DNA of 64,000 bases from Streptococcus salivarius (GCF_000785515.1 NZ_CP009913.1:2062001-2126000), one strand, 5' to 3'; positions 10,619 through 20,321 are shown, numbered from the stretch's first letter. The notes: generated from the letters alone by a model not told the origin. Translations and numbers: made by a program.

Positions 10619-11905
10619 TTAAAACTTTCTCTTTACGAGATAACGACGGTACATCACGTAGAGGAAGATCGCACGCCATACATTATCAACAACGGTTGCA
10701 ATCCAGACACCAGCAAGACCCATTCCCAGACTCACCCCAAGGAAGTATCCTGAGAAAATTCGAATAATCCACATCCCAATAGTTGTCGCATAGAAAGGCA
10801 TCTTAGCCTTACCCAGACCTTGCCAAACTGCTGTGTAAACTAAAGTCCCCGAAGTCACAGGATTCCCAAGGAAAGAATAAAGAATAACTACCTGGCTAGC
10901 CGCAATAGCTGCTTTATTATCTGTAAAGAGACCTGATAATCCTTGGCCAAAGAGCAAGATACTCCCTGAAACCAGAACCATCAAGAAGGTGGAAATCCAA
11001 TAAGACTCTCGTATAATACGCTTCATCTGCGTCTTATCCCCTCGACCCAGACTATTGGCAACCAAGATAACCGTAGCCGTAGCGACTCCCATACCAGGCA
11101 TATAGTTAAACTGAGTGAGGTTTTCACCAATGGCGTTACCACCGACAACGGCTGTACCAAAGGTAACAATAATAGCCACGATGACCACATCTCCAGCACG
11201 CATCATCAGTCGCTCACCTGCTGCTGGCAGGGCAATGCCCAACAAATCTCTATTAAAAGGTTTGGTAATTTCAAGCTGCTTCACATCCAGTTTCATCGCT
11301 TGCCAGAGTATCACTGTCCCAACCAGACGAGAGAAAACCGTAGCCGTTGCGACCCCAATAATCCCCCAATGTCCCACAAAGATGGCTAAAGAAGATAAAA
11401 TAGCATTTAGAACATTGGTCAAAAGACTGATGACCATGGAAATACGAGGTCGTCCCTTGGCCCGTAGGATGTTACCAAAAGTGGTCATCAAGGCTAGGAA
11501 AACCACTCCTCCACCGACAAGAGCAAGGTAGAGACTACCAGCCTGAGTCACAGATTGCTCAGTACCTAAAAGATTAAGAATGGCCCCACCACCAAAAATG
11601 GAAAGTAGACCAAGGATGAGACTAAGAGCAAGGGTAATAATAATAGCATCCCAAGTGTCTCGGTTAGTCGCTTTAACATCACCTTTTCCTAAACTCCTGG
11701 CAATGACACTGGCACTTGAGGCTCCTAGAGCAATAAAGATAGCTTGGTAAATCGTAATGATATTATTGGCTACGGAAACCCCCGATATAGCGACAATACC
11801 CACCTGAGCCACTAGGTAAGAATCGACAACCCCCATCAACATTTGTAGAAGGTTTTCGGCCATAGCAGGCAAGGCTATGTTTAGAATTTTCTTTGTTTCT
11901 GTCAT
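10619..11905 (-). CDS. MATE family efflux transporter
   Basis: 428-residue, 12-helix membrane protein of the MATE/DinF class, cation-coupled exporters of drugs or metabolites. The repeated half structure is visible (helices near 10-200 and 235-420), with family segments such as MAENLLQMLMGVVDSYLVA near the N-terminus and GPG-like MPGMGVATATVILVAN in the second half. Substrate cannot be told from sequence. It lies 60 nt after thrC but behind a hairpin terminator. Confidence 0.88.
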   Translation of the reverse strand: MTETKKILNIALPAMAENLLQMLMGVVDSYLVAQVGIVAISGVSVANNIITIYQAIFIALGASSASVIARSLGKGDVKATNRDTWDAIIITLALSLILGLLSIFGGGAILNLLGTEQSVTQAGSLYLALVGGGVVFLALMTTFGNILRAKGRPRISMVISLLTNVLNAILSSLAIFVGHWGIIGVATATVFSRLVGTVILWQAMKLDVKQLEITKPFNRDLLGIALPAAGERLMMRAGDVVIVAIIVTFGTAVVGGNAIGENLTQFNYMPGMGVATATVILVANSLGRGDKTQMKRIIRESYWISTFLMVLVSGSILLFGQGLSGLFTDNKAAIAASQVVILYSFLGNPVTSGTLVYTAVWQGLGKAKMPFYATTIGMWIIRIFSGYFLGVSLGMGLAGVWIATVVDNVWRAIFLYVMYRRYLVKRKF

Positions 11906-11926
11906 AATATTCTTTTCTATATTGAT

Positions 11927-11958
11927 AAAAATAGGGCTGATTTCTCAGCTCCTATTTT
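11927..11958. terminator. thrC terminator, roughly symmetrical
   Basis: AAAAATAGGGCTGA pairs with TCAGCTCCTATTTTT with one mismatch, flanked by A and T tracts. It lies 7 nt after the thrC stop, before the MATE gene. Confidence 0.75.
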
Positions 11959-11965
11959 TTTATTC

Positions 11966-13450
11966 TTATACACCAAGATAGCTTTCAACTGCTTTTTGCA
12001 TATCAGCTGCCGCAACAACTGTTTTATGGCGAACTTCTGCATGTTCAAGTCCATCTACAGCAGCTGGGATAGCTACACCTGAAAGTTGGTGCAAATCTTC
12101 TACTGCCTTGAAATCATTCCCACTATCTTTACCAGTGACAGCTGAAACTGCCACACGTGGGAATTTGTATGGGCTAGCTGTTGAAGCGATAACTGTTGGT
12201 GTGTGGTCATCTGTCTTTTGAACATATGCTTCGTAAACAGCTGAGGCAACTGCTGTATGAGGATCTTCGATATACTTGTCTTCATCATAGACACGCTTGA
12301 TTTCAGCAGCTGTTTCATCCTCAGTTGCAAAACCTGCTGCAAACAAATCAAGAATATCTTTATCTGCATCAGCCAAAGTATACTCACCCTTAGTCACAAG
12401 TGCATCCATAAGCTCTTTAGTCTTAGTAGCATCATTACCAAGAAGGTGGAAAATCAAACGTTCCAAGTTAGAAGATACCAAGATATCCATAGAAGGGCTT
12501 GTTGTTACCTTGAAGTCACGTTTCTTATCATAAGTACCCGTTGCGAAGAAGTCTGTAAGGACGTTATTTTCATTAGAAGCACAGATTAATTTGCCAACTG
12601 GAACACCAATCTGACGTGCATAATAAGCCGCCAAGATATTACCAAAGTTTCCTGTTGGTACTGTGAAGTTCACCTTATCTCCGTTTTGGATATGACCTGC
12701 CTTAACCAACTGTGCATAGGCATATACATAGTAAACCACTTGTGGTACCAAACGACCAACATTCATTGAGTTAGCTGATGAGAATTGCGTATGATGAGCC
12801 AACAATTTCTCACGCAAATCAACATCATTAAACATACGTTTCACATCTGTTTGGGCATCATCAAAGTTACCGTCAATGGCAATAACGTGCGTATTAGCTC
12901 CTGTTTGAGTGGTCATTTGCAATTCTTGGATTTTTGAAACACCGTCTTTTGGATAAAAGACAATGATTTCAGTTCCTGGAACATCTGCAAAACCAGCCAT
13001 GGCAGCTTTACCAGTGTCACCTGATGTCGCTGTCAAGATAACGATTTTATTATCAACACCTTGCTTTTTAGCTGATGTTGTTAGCAAGTATGGCAAGATT
13101 GAAAGGGCCATGTCTTTGAAAGCGATGGTAGAACCATGGAAAAGCTCAAGGTTGTAGTGGTTCTTAAGTTTAACTACTGGTGCAATGGCAGCTGTATCAA
13201 ACTTGTCATCATAAGCATTTGTGATACAGTAATCCAATTCCTCTTCAGTAAAATCATCCAAGAAAGCTGACAAGACCAATTTAGCAACTTCTTGGTAAGA
13301 AGCATCTTTCAATTGATCAAAGTCCAAAGTAACCTCAGGCGTTGACAACGGTGTGAACAAACCACCATCTGTTGCCAAACCTTGAAGAATAGCCTGACTA
13401 GCTGTTACTTTATTATTTTCGTCACGTGTTGATTGGTATACAAGTGTCAT
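11966..13450 (-). CDS. thrC: Threonine synthase
   Basis: PLP enzyme converting O-phosphohomoserine to threonine. 494 residues, the long class of ThrC. PLP lysine is K112 in GSTIAFKDMALS. A phosphate-binding loop ATSGDTGKAAMAG follows. Monocistronic: its own promoter, CodY site and terminator are visible. Confidence 0.95.
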   Translation of the reverse strand: MTLVYQSTRDENNKVTASQAILQGLATDGGLFTPLSTPEVTLDFDQLKDASYQEVAKLVLSAFLDDFTEEELDYCITNAYDDKFDTAAIAPVVKLKNHYNLELFHGSTIAFKDMALSILPYLLTTSAKKQGVDNKIVILTATSGDTGKAAMAGFADVPGTEIIVFYPKDGVSKIQELQMTTQTGANTHVIAIDGNFDDAQTDVKRMFNDVDLREKLLAHHTQFSSANSMNVGRLVPQVVYYVYAYAQLVKAGHIQNGDKVNFTVPTGNFGNILAAYYARQIGVPVGKLICASNENNVLTDFFATGTYDKKRDFKVTTSPSMDILVSSNLERLIFHLLGNDATKTKELMDALVTKGEYTLADADKDILDLFAAGFATEDETAAEIKRVYDEDKYIEDPHTAVASAVYEAYVQKTDDHTPTVIASTASPYKFPRVAVSAVTGKDSGNDFKAVEDLHQLSGVAIPAAVDGLEHAEVRHKTVVAAADMQKAVESYLGV

Positions 13451-13483
13451 GGTAAATCCTCTTTTTAGATAGTCTGTGGCTCT

Positions 13484-13508
13484 ATTGTAGCATAATTGTC
13501 AGAATATT
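13484..13508 (-). promoter_or_regulatory. thrC promoter with CodY-like box
   Basis: Minus strand TGC-TACAAT (-10 at 13484-13489). A CodY-like box, AATATTCTGACAATT on the minus strand (13494-13508), has two mismatches to consensus and covers the spacer, so CodY would compete with RNA polymerase. Confidence 0.6.
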
Positions 13509-13577
13509 TCTACATGTATTGTGACTTGTGAGAAAATCATCCGGATATCACCTTATTCTTTCCTCTCAAAGACATGA

Positions 13578-13603
13578 AAAAATCCGGAATAGCTATTCCG
13601 GAT
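13578..13603 (-). terminator. Terminator of the two-gene membrane protein operon
   Basis: Perfect palindrome spanning 13582-13603 (10-bp arms ATCCGGAATA) followed on the minus strand by TTTTTT. Confidence 0.85.
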
Positions 13604-13609
13604 GTCATC

Positions 13610-14587
13610 TTAAAATTTATCTTTGGTGTCATTCTTAGTTGAGAAAGTAATATCTTTTGATTTGCCATCACCACTAAGCGTTACTTTCTTATCTTTTTTA
13701 GTCACTTTTAGCTCTTGGCCTTTTTTCACATTGAGACCATCAATATCAACGTCTTTGTTGACAGAAGTAACAGTCATCTTATGTCCCAAACGGCTAACCT
13801 TCCCTTTGAAAAGGGTTGTCGTTGTTTCGCCTGTCTTCGAATCATACTTTTGACCACTGTCTTTCGCAGCTTTTTCAAGAGCTTCATCAAGTTCTTTTTC
13901 TATGGTTTCCTCACTGTAATAGTTTTCAAAGGAATCTCCATAAAAGGCTTTAAATAAATCTCCAAAGGCTGAGAAGGACTTCTGAACCCTCTCACGATAG
14001 TCCTTGATATAAGTTTTCTTATCAAAAGTATAGCTAGCAGTAACCTTCGCATTGCTACCTTTTACTTTCATGGTTACAGCAGTATCTGTAAAGTACTTTT
14101 CAAGCTCCTTACTATCCAAGTCTGTCAAACTTTCAGACATGCTTGAACTATACTCTCTACCTAGAGAACTACTGTACCATTTGCCATCAATATTACCTGT
14201 CACATAACGGTAAGTCATAAAGCCACCGATACATAAGAAGACAAGGACTACCGCTGACAAAACTGAGACTAGGATGCGTTTTTTCTTTTTGGGATCCATT
14301 TGTTTCTTAGGAGCCAAATTTGCCATAGCTGCTTGCCCTTCTGGAAAAGCAACCGTAGAAGGTGCAGTTGCTGTTACTACTGGTGCCGTTTCTGTTGGTA
14401 GAGGACTAGTGCTTGTCTCGACGATTTCTGCCTCAACCTTAACAGGTTCAGTAGTAACTGTATCTTCAGCTTTAGCTGGTGCTTCATTAACAAACTCTCC
14501 AGCTTTCAAAGCATCCGCCATTTCCTGAACACTCGGCTTACGTCCGTTTACCGTCTCAAAATAGTCCAACCATTCTTCTCTTGTCAT
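13610..14587 (-). CDS. Uncharacterised single-pass membrane protein, paralogue of its neighbour
   Basis: 325 residues. An N-terminal cytoplasmic part (1-104) is rich in Thr, Val, Pro and Glu from about 30 to 95. It is followed by Lys-rich KKKKR and one membrane helix (about 105-127). The extracellular C-terminal domain is rich in Lys, Ser and Thr. The outer domain begins GNIDGKWYSSS and shares its order of motifs with the upstream gene (IDGKW/IEGEW; YDSKTG..TTT / YDAKTG..TTT). Function unknown; a cell-surface role is inferred from topology. Second gene of a two-gene operon with 25 nt between the genes. Confidence 0.8.
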   Translation of the reverse strand: MTREEWLDYFETVNGRKPSVQEMADALKAGEFVNEAPAKAEDTVTTEPVKVEAEIVETSTSPLPTETAPVVTATAPSTVAFPEGQAAMANLAPKKQMDPKKKKRILVSVLSAVVLVFLCIGGFMTYRYVTGNIDGKWYSSSLGREYSSSMSESLTDLDSKELEKYFTDTAVTMKVKGSNAKVTASYTFDKKTYIKDYRERVQKSFSAFGDLFKAFYGDSFENYYSEETIEKELDEALEKAAKDSGQKYDSKTGETTTTLFKGKVSRLGHKMTVTSVNKDVDIDGLNVKKGQELKVTKKDKKVTLSGDGKSKDITFSTKNDTKDKF

Positions 14588-14612
14588 TTATATTCCCCTT
14601 TAATTTCCTTTT

Positions 14613-15458
14613 TTATTTATTTTTTGTAAAGCTAATGTCACCAAATTCACTGTGTGCCTTGATAGTAAAACCTTCATTGTTGGGCGTATAATCTAATACA
14701 TCACCTTTTTTAAAAGCATCTGAATCTCCAGCCTTATCCACAGTGATTGTTTGCTCCCAACGGTTAATATCACCCGTGAAAGCAGTTGTTGTAACACGAC
14801 CGGTTTTGGCATCGTAGGTATAACTCTTTGGAAGTTCTTTCTTCACTGTCTCATCAAACTGTTTATAGTAGTCTTTTTCTGACAATGAATAACTATCAAA
14901 AACCTCCGAGAACTCCTCGCCATACTGACCTTTCAATTCAGTAACTCTACTCTGGTAAGCCTGATAAAGACCTTTACGATTGTAAACAAAGCTCACTTTT
15001 AAGTGAGCCTTATTGTCAGTAATACTCATTGCTGTATTGATATCGGTGATAAGATTTTGACCTTGTGGTAAAGCATTACTAACTTTATTCTTAGTAGTAG
15101 CAGTATCTTTTAGAGTCGCTAACATTTTCTCACTAAAGGTCAGGCTTGTCCACTCGCCCTCAATGCTGGCAGCTCGATAACGGTAACCCATTACGATACA
15201 AACAATCAAAAGGATAGTGAGTATCGCTGCAATAACACCTGATACCATCCCCACAATATTCTTTGAGGTTACTGGCTCCTTTGATTCTTTTACTTTTTGA
15301 CTAGGATTGAATTGAACACTCACCATCCTATCAGCATTAAACTCTTTAAACTTATTAGTCGCCCTATTCCCTTCTATGGAGGCCCTTGATGGCCTCATTT
15401 CATGAGGCTTGAGAGGATGCGCCGTGGCATTCAAACTAAGCCCTTCTTCTTTTGTCAT
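14613..15458 (-). CDS. Uncharacterised single-pass membrane protein, paralogue of its neighbour
   Basis: 281 residues. N-terminal cytoplasmic segment (1-66), a membrane helix (about 67-91), then an outer domain beginning ASIEGEWTSL. Similar in architecture to the downstream gene but without the Thr/Pro-rich linker, so the pair probably arose by tandem duplication and then diverged strongly. I do not recognise a characterised family. ATG preceded by AAGGAG. Confidence 0.8.
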   Translation of the reverse strand: MTKEEGLSLNATAHPLKPHEMRPSRASIEGNRATNKFKEFNADRMVSVQFNPSQKVKESKEPVTSKNIVGMVSGVIAAILTILLIVCIVMGYRYRAASIEGEWTSLTFSEKMLATLKDTATTKNKVSNALPQGQNLITDINTAMSITDNKAHLKVSFVYNRKGLYQAYQSRVTELKGQYGEEFSEVFDSYSLSEKDYYKQFDETVKKELPKSYTYDAKTGRVTTTAFTGDINRWEQTITVDKAGDSDAFKKGDVLDYTPNNEGFTIKAHSEFGDISFTKNK

Positions 15459-15486
15459 AGAACTCTCCTTATTTTACCGTAAGGTT

Positions 15487-15492
15487 ATTATA
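15487..15492 (-). promoter_or_regulatory. Extended -10 promoter of the two-gene membrane protein operon
   Basis: Minus strand TGT-TATAAT about 28 nt before the ATG at 15458. No clear -35. Confidence 0.55.
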
Positions 15493-15578
15493 ACAATTCT
15501 TAAAGCGTTTTTCTATCTTATTCAGGAAAGTCCTTTATTTTTAATTTGGATGAACACTCTAATATAGTAGCTTTTAGC

Positions 15579-15606
15579 AAAAAAGTAGCCCTCACAGAGC
15601 TACTTT
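15579..15606 (-). terminator. adhE terminator
   Basis: Minus strand stem AAAGTAGC/GCTACTTT with a 9-nt loop and T tail. Confidence 0.8.
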
Positions 15607-15616
15607 AGTCTATCAC

Positions 15617-18205
15617 TTAACCTTTGTAGTCAAAGGCAACTTCGATAATTTCTTTCAATTCTGAAATAAGAGGTTCTTTTGGATTAGCAGTTGTACATTG
15701 GTCTTCGTACGCATGCTCCGCTAAAGTATAGACAGTGTCTTGAAGAAGTTTCTTCGTAACCCCTTGTCCTTTCCAGTTCATGTCAATACCAACGGCAACA
15801 CCCAATTCGTAAACTTTTTGTGCCAAAACTTCAACCAATTCAGCATCTGATTGTTTGTCAGTACCCCATCCCATGAAACGAGCGATATCTGCGTAATCCT
15901 TGTCTGCACGGAAGTAATCATATTTAGGGAACATAGCGTGTTTTTGAGGATCACGACCATTGTAACGGATTACGTGAGGCATCAAAATCGCATTGGTACG
16001 TCCGTGTGGAATGTCAAACATAGGACCAATCTTGTGAGCTAGTGAGTGGTTGATACCAAGGAAGGCATTGGCAAAGGCCATACCAGCCATTGTAGACGCA
16101 TTATGCATCTTTTCACGTGATTCTTCATCACCAAAGCGGTAAGAATGTTCAAGATTTTCAAAAACAAGTTTAATCGCTTGAAGTGAAAGTCCACGTGTAT
16201 AGTCGCTAGCCATTACTGATACGTAAGACTCAATAGCGTGAGTCAAAACGTCCATACCTGTATCTGCTGTAACACTAGCAGGCACACTCATAACCAAAGC
16301 AGGGTCAATGATGGCAATATCAGGAGTCAAAGCGTAATCTGCCAATGGATACTTGATATGAGTTTCACTATCAGTGATAACCGCAAATGACGTTACTTCT
16401 GAACCTGTCCCTGAAGTAGTTGGGATACAGATGAATTGTGTCTTCTGAGCGTAAGGAATCTTGTAGGTACGTTTACGGATATCCAAGAATTTTTGTTTAG
16501 CGCCGAAGAAGCTTACATCTGGGTGTTCAAAGAACATCCACATAGCCTTAGCAGCATCCATTGCAGAACCACCACCAAGAGCGATAATCACATCTGGTTG
16601 GAAGTCTACAAAACGTTCCAATCCTTTATAAACTGTATTAGTAGATGGGTTTGGCTCAACATCTGAGAAAACATCTACTGCTGGTCTGTGGCGGTTAAGT
16701 TCCAATTGGCGTTTAACCAAGTCAGCGTAACCAAACTGAACCATACCAGGGTCACAAACCAACATCACGCGGTCAGCTTCAATGTGGCGCAAGTAAGTTA
16801 TTGAATCTTTTTCGAAGAAGATTTTTGGTGGGACGCGAAACCATTGCATGTTATTGCGACGCTTTGACAATGTCTTAACATTCAAGAGATCAAATGAGCT
16901 AACATTGTGTGAAACTGAGTTATGACCGTGTGAACCACAACCAAGAGTCAATGATGGAATCATGTTGTTGTAGATATTACCAATACCACCTTCAGCCGAT
17001 GGGCTATTCACCAAGACACGGCAAGCTTTCATGCGAATACCGTATTGGAGTTGGAGCTCTTCATTTTCAGTGTGGATAACAGCTGTATGTCCAAGACCTC
17101 CCAAATTGAGCATGCCTTCTGCTTTTTTGAATCCATCTTCAACGCCATCAGATTTGATAAGGGCAAGTACTGGAGACAATTTTTCCAAGGCAAGTGGATG
17201 TTCCATTGTTGCATCTGGAATTTCTGCCAAAAGCATTTTTGTACCTGCAGGTACTTTAAGACCAGCTTTTTCAGCAATTTCAATAGCTGAGTGACCTACA
17301 ATAGCGCCGTTTACAGCTGTGCGTGCTTCATTAAGAACGACTTTTTCCAATTTAGCAATATCAGCTTTTTTAGAAATGATGACACATTGATGTGCTTCGA
17401 ATTCAGCCTTAACTTCATCATAAATAGCTGCATCAACGATAGCTGCTTGTTCAGAAGCACAAATCATACCATTGTCAAAAGTTTTTGAAACGATGATATC
17501 GTTGACAGCACGTTTAACTTTAGCATCAGCAGCAATATAAGATGGTACGTTCCCGGCTCCTACACCAAGAGCTGGTTTACCAGTTGAATAAGCGGCCTTA
17601 ACCATACCAGGTCCACCAGTCGCAAGTACCGTAGCAATCTTAGGATGGTTCATCAAAAGACCAGTTGCTTCGATAGATGGCTCTTCAATCCACTGGATAC
17701 AATCCTTAGGAGCACCTGCTTCAATAGCCGCATCACGAACAATACGAGCAGCTTCTGCAGATGATTTTTGAGCTGATGGGTGGAAGGCGAAGACAATAGA
17801 GTTACGTGTCTTCAATGCAATGAGGGCTTTGAAAATCGTTGTTGAAGTTGGGTTAGTTGTTGGTGTAACCCCACAGATAACACCGACCGGTTCAGCGATA
17901 GAAACCAAACCTTGTTCTTTATCTTCAGCAATAACGCCTACAGTTTTGTCATATTTAATACTATTCCAAATGTATTCAGAAGCATACATGTTCTTGATGG
18001 CTTTATCTTCATAAATACCACGCCCTGTTTCATCAACGGCCAATTTAGCCAAATACATGTGTTTATCTAGGGCAGCAATCGCAGCTTGGTGAACAATATG
18101 GTCCACTTGCTCCTGCGTAAAGTTAGCCATAGCATCAAGGGCTTCAACACCCTTTGTTGCCAATTCATCAATTACTGTTTGAACATCTTTAGTTTGTTTA
18201 GTCAT
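15617..18205 (-). CDS. adhE: Bifunctional acetaldehyde-CoA / alcohol dehydrogenase
   Basis: Reduces acetyl-CoA to acetaldehyde and then ethanol, reoxidising two NADH in mixed-acid fermentation; forms spirosomes in other species. 862 residues. The N-terminal CoA-acylating aldehyde dehydrogenase domain (about 1-440) has Cys249 in NGMICASEQ. The C-terminal iron-dependent alcohol dehydrogenase domain (about 460-862) has the metal-site histidines in MDVLTHAIESY, NHSLAHKIG and PHGRTNA, and the NAD loop GGGSAMD. The joining segment SVSHNVSSFDLLNVKT is typical. Intact. A Rex-like operator lies in the leader. Confidence 0.96.
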   Translation of the reverse strand: MTKQTKDVQTVIDELATKGVEALDAMANFTQEQVDHIVHQAAIAALDKHMYLAKLAVDETGRGIYEDKAIKNMYASEYIWNSIKYDKTVGVIAEDKEQGLVSIAEPVGVICGVTPTTNPTSTTIFKALIALKTRNSIVFAFHPSAQKSSAEAARIVRDAAIEAGAPKDCIQWIEEPSIEATGLLMNHPKIATVLATGGPGMVKAAYSTGKPALGVGAGNVPSYIAADAKVKRAVNDIIVSKTFDNGMICASEQAAIVDAAIYDEVKAEFEAHQCVIISKKADIAKLEKVVLNEARTAVNGAIVGHSAIEIAEKAGLKVPAGTKMLLAEIPDATMEHPLALEKLSPVLALIKSDGVEDGFKKAEGMLNLGGLGHTAVIHTENEELQLQYGIRMKACRVLVNSPSAEGGIGNIYNNMIPSLTLGCGSHGHNSVSHNVSSFDLLNVKTLSKRRNNMQWFRVPPKIFFEKDSITYLRHIEADRVMLVCDPGMVQFGYADLVKRQLELNRHRPAVDVFSDVEPNPSTNTVYKGLERFVDFQPDVIIALGGGSAMDAAKAMWMFFEHPDVSFFGAKQKFLDIRKRTYKIPYAQKTQFICIPTTSGTGSEVTSFAVITDSETHIKYPLADYALTPDIAIIDPALVMSVPASVTADTGMDVLTHAIESYVSVMASDYTRGLSLQAIKLVFENLEHSYRFGDEESREKMHNASTMAGMAFANAFLGINHSLAHKIGPMFDIPHGRTNAILMPHVIRYNGRDPQKHAMFPKYDYFRADKDYADIARFMGWGTDKQSDAELVEVLAQKVYELGVAVGIDMNWKGQGVTKKLLQDTVYTLAEHAYEDQCTTANPKEPLISELKEIIEVAFDYKG

Positions 18206-18224
18206 ATGAAACTCCTTTGAATAC

Positions 18225-18242
18225 TTGTTAAAAACTTCACAA
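18225..18242 (-). promoter_or_regulatory. Rex-like operator of adhE
   Basis: Minus strand TTGTGAAGTTTTTAACAA has two mismatches to the Rex consensus TTGTGAAATTTTTCACAA. It is downstream of the -10, about 20 bp before the start codon. Rex repression of adhE, released by high NADH, is known in other Gram-positive bacteria. Confidence 0.72.
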
Positions 18243-18258
18243 GCTTTAACACAAGTAT

Positions 18259-18287
18259 ATTATAACGTTTTCTAGTCGTTATGTAAA
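18259..18287 (-). promoter_or_regulatory. adhE promoter
   Basis: Minus strand TTTACA, 17-bp spacer, TATAAT. Confidence 0.78.
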
Positions 18288-18300
18288 CCCTTACAACGAC

Positions 18301-18336
18301 AAAAATAAAGAAATCCATCCAATTTTGGACAGATTT
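18301..18336 (-). terminator. pepO terminator
   Basis: Minus strand AAATC...GATTT stem with inner pairs around AAAATT, followed by CTTTATTTTTG. Confidence 0.6.
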
Positions 18337-18344
18337 CATCATTA

Positions 18345-20240
18345 TTACCAAATAATCACACGTTCTTCTGGGGCACGCCACATGCCGTCGCCTTCTTTGA
18401 CGTCAAATTCCTTGTGGAATTCGTCAAAGTTGCTCACGATAACATTGGTGCGCCATTTAGCTGGAGCATGCACATCCACGCTAGCTAACATTTGCATGTA
18501 TTCTTCACGTGCTTTCATACGCCAGATTGTCGCAAAATTAACAAAGAACTCACGAACTGAAAAATCCTTATCTCGTTTAGCGGCCTCTAAGGCACAGGCT
18601 ACACCACCGAGGTCAGCAACATTCTCAGAAACAGTCAATTTACCATTGACCTTGGCACCATAAGAGTCCAAGCCCTCAAACTGATCCACAATCTTGTCAG
18701 TACGTTCCTTAAAGGCTGCATAGTCTTCTTCAGTCCACCAATTCTTAAGACTACCATTCTCATCAAAGGAAGCTCCGTTTGTATCAAAGGCATGGGAAAT
18801 CTCGTGAGCAATGACAGCACCAATACCACCATAGTTGGCTGATGACGATTGGTGAAGGTCATAGAAAGGTGCTTGAAGGATAGCTGCTGGGAAAACAATT
18901 TGGTTCTGCTGTGGATCATAGTAAGCATTAACCATGTGGGCAGGCATATGCCACTCACTTCGATCAACTGGTTGGTTCCACTTACTCCAGCTATGAGCAA
19001 TTGAAATTTCGACTAACTTCTGTGCATTCTCAACAAGTGACAAGTTCTCATCAATAATCTTCTTATTATATGTCTCAGGTAGTTTTTCTGGATAACCGAT
19101 ATGAGGCGTAATGACATTAAGTTTCGTAATAGCTTTTTCACGTGTTTCCGGTGCCAACCAATCCGCTGTTTGAAGGCGTGATTTATAAACATCAATCATG
19201 GTTGCCACTTTGGCTTCAACGTCTGCTTTTGCTTCTGGTGAGAATTTTTCACCTGCATACCATAGTCCTAGAGCTTGATTGTAAGGGCCTTGTGCCAAAT
19301 AGTAGGCTCCTTTTTTCTTGTCCCAGGCTTGTGGTGTTCCTGAAAGCGCACGACCATATTTTCCAAATAGAACACGAAGTTCATCTGTCAAATAGGCATT
19401 CCAAATTGTCGTAGCATCGATAAGTAGGCTCGCCTTAAGTAGCTCCCAATTATCTTCTGAATAATATTCCGCCGCAAATTCTGTCCAGAAGCGCTCTTCA
19501 GGAACGATAACTTTATCAGGAACTTGTCCCAAGATTTCTGTGAAGATGTTATCAAGTGGGAGTTCCGGTGCTAGCTTGGTAAAGTCTTCCCAATCATATG
19601 GGTGGTAGAGTTCCACATACTCGGAAGATTCTTCACTCGAAAGGACATACTTGGCCAACTTAGCATCAAGGGCGATAACCTTGTCCAAGATATCTTTGAT
19701 TTCTTCAGCTGTAAAGCCATATTTCTCAAGGAGTTCTTCTTCCATTTCACGCCAAATTCCTAAAAGCTCCTTGCCCTTCTCATTATCCTCAGTGTAATAG
19801 GTTGTATCAGGTAAAATAATACTTGGCGCTGCTGCCCAGAGGACATTTAATTGAGCATTCATAAAGTCTGGAGATACACCGAATGGGAACTCATTAGGCT
19901 TACCAGACATCTCATAGTCAGCAATTTTCGAAGCAAATTCTGAGAATGAGGAAAGCTTCTTGTATTCTTCAATCCAAGGTTTAACAGGCTCGATACCCAA
20001 TGCCTCACGTTTGTCAAAGTCCGTAGCCATACGGTGAAACTTTATAAAGTTTTGTAGAATGGCATTGTCAGGAACATTCTCTCCTGCCAACCATTGATCA
20101 GTTGTTTCAAGCATGAGGTCTTCAATTTCATCTGCTAAATCTGAGAAACCTCCTGTGCGTGGTTTATCATCGGGAATCACTGCTGTTTTTTCCCACTCAC
20201 CATTAATCGCATGGTAAAAATCATCTTGTAAGCGTGTCAT
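18345..20240 (-). CDS. pepO: M13 family zinc endopeptidase PepO
   Basis: Neprilysin-like oligopeptidase. 631 residues with no signal peptide, so a cytoplasmic peptide-degrading role is the default, although streptococcal PepO has also been found outside cells. Zinc motif HEISH (479-483) and the third ligand Glu539 in ENVAD; the substrate-binding NAYY sits upstream (MVNAYYDPQ). C-terminal W typical of the family. Confidence 0.94.
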   Translation of the reverse strand: MTRLQDDFYHAINGEWEKTAVIPDDKPRTGGFSDLADEIEDLMLETTDQWLAGENVPDNAILQNFIKFHRMATDFDKREALGIEPVKPWIEEYKKLSSFSEFASKIADYEMSGKPNEFPFGVSPDFMNAQLNVLWAAAPSIILPDTTYYTEDNEKGKELLGIWREMEEELLEKYGFTAEEIKDILDKVIALDAKLAKYVLSSEESSEYVELYHPYDWEDFTKLAPELPLDNIFTEILGQVPDKVIVPEERFWTEFAAEYYSEDNWELLKASLLIDATTIWNAYLTDELRVLFGKYGRALSGTPQAWDKKKGAYYLAQGPYNQALGLWYAGEKFSPEAKADVEAKVATMIDVYKSRLQTADWLAPETREKAITKLNVITPHIGYPEKLPETYNKKIIDENLSLVENAQKLVEISIAHSWSKWNQPVDRSEWHMPAHMVNAYYDPQQNQIVFPAAILQAPFYDLHQSSSANYGGIGAVIAHEISHAFDTNGASFDENGSLKNWWTEEDYAAFKERTDKIVDQFEGLDSYGAKVNGKLTVSENVADLGGVACALEAAKRDKDFSVREFFVNFATIWRMKAREEYMQMLASVDVHAPAKWRTNVIVSNFDEFHKEFDVKEGDGMWRAPEERVIIW

Positions 20241-20281
20241 TACACTTCCTCCATCAACATTAAAAGTGCTTTCATTATAAC

Positions 20282-20313
20282 AAAATTCCCCAGCAAAAGC
20301 ATTTACTGAGGAA
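20282..20313 (-). terminator. Hairpin between pepO and treA
   Basis: TTCCCCAG pairs with CTGAGGAA with one mismatch across a 12-nt loop, 9 nt after the treA stop. Short T tail, and the pepO -10 region adjoins it. Confidence 0.5.
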
Positions 20314-20321
20314 AGTTTGGC

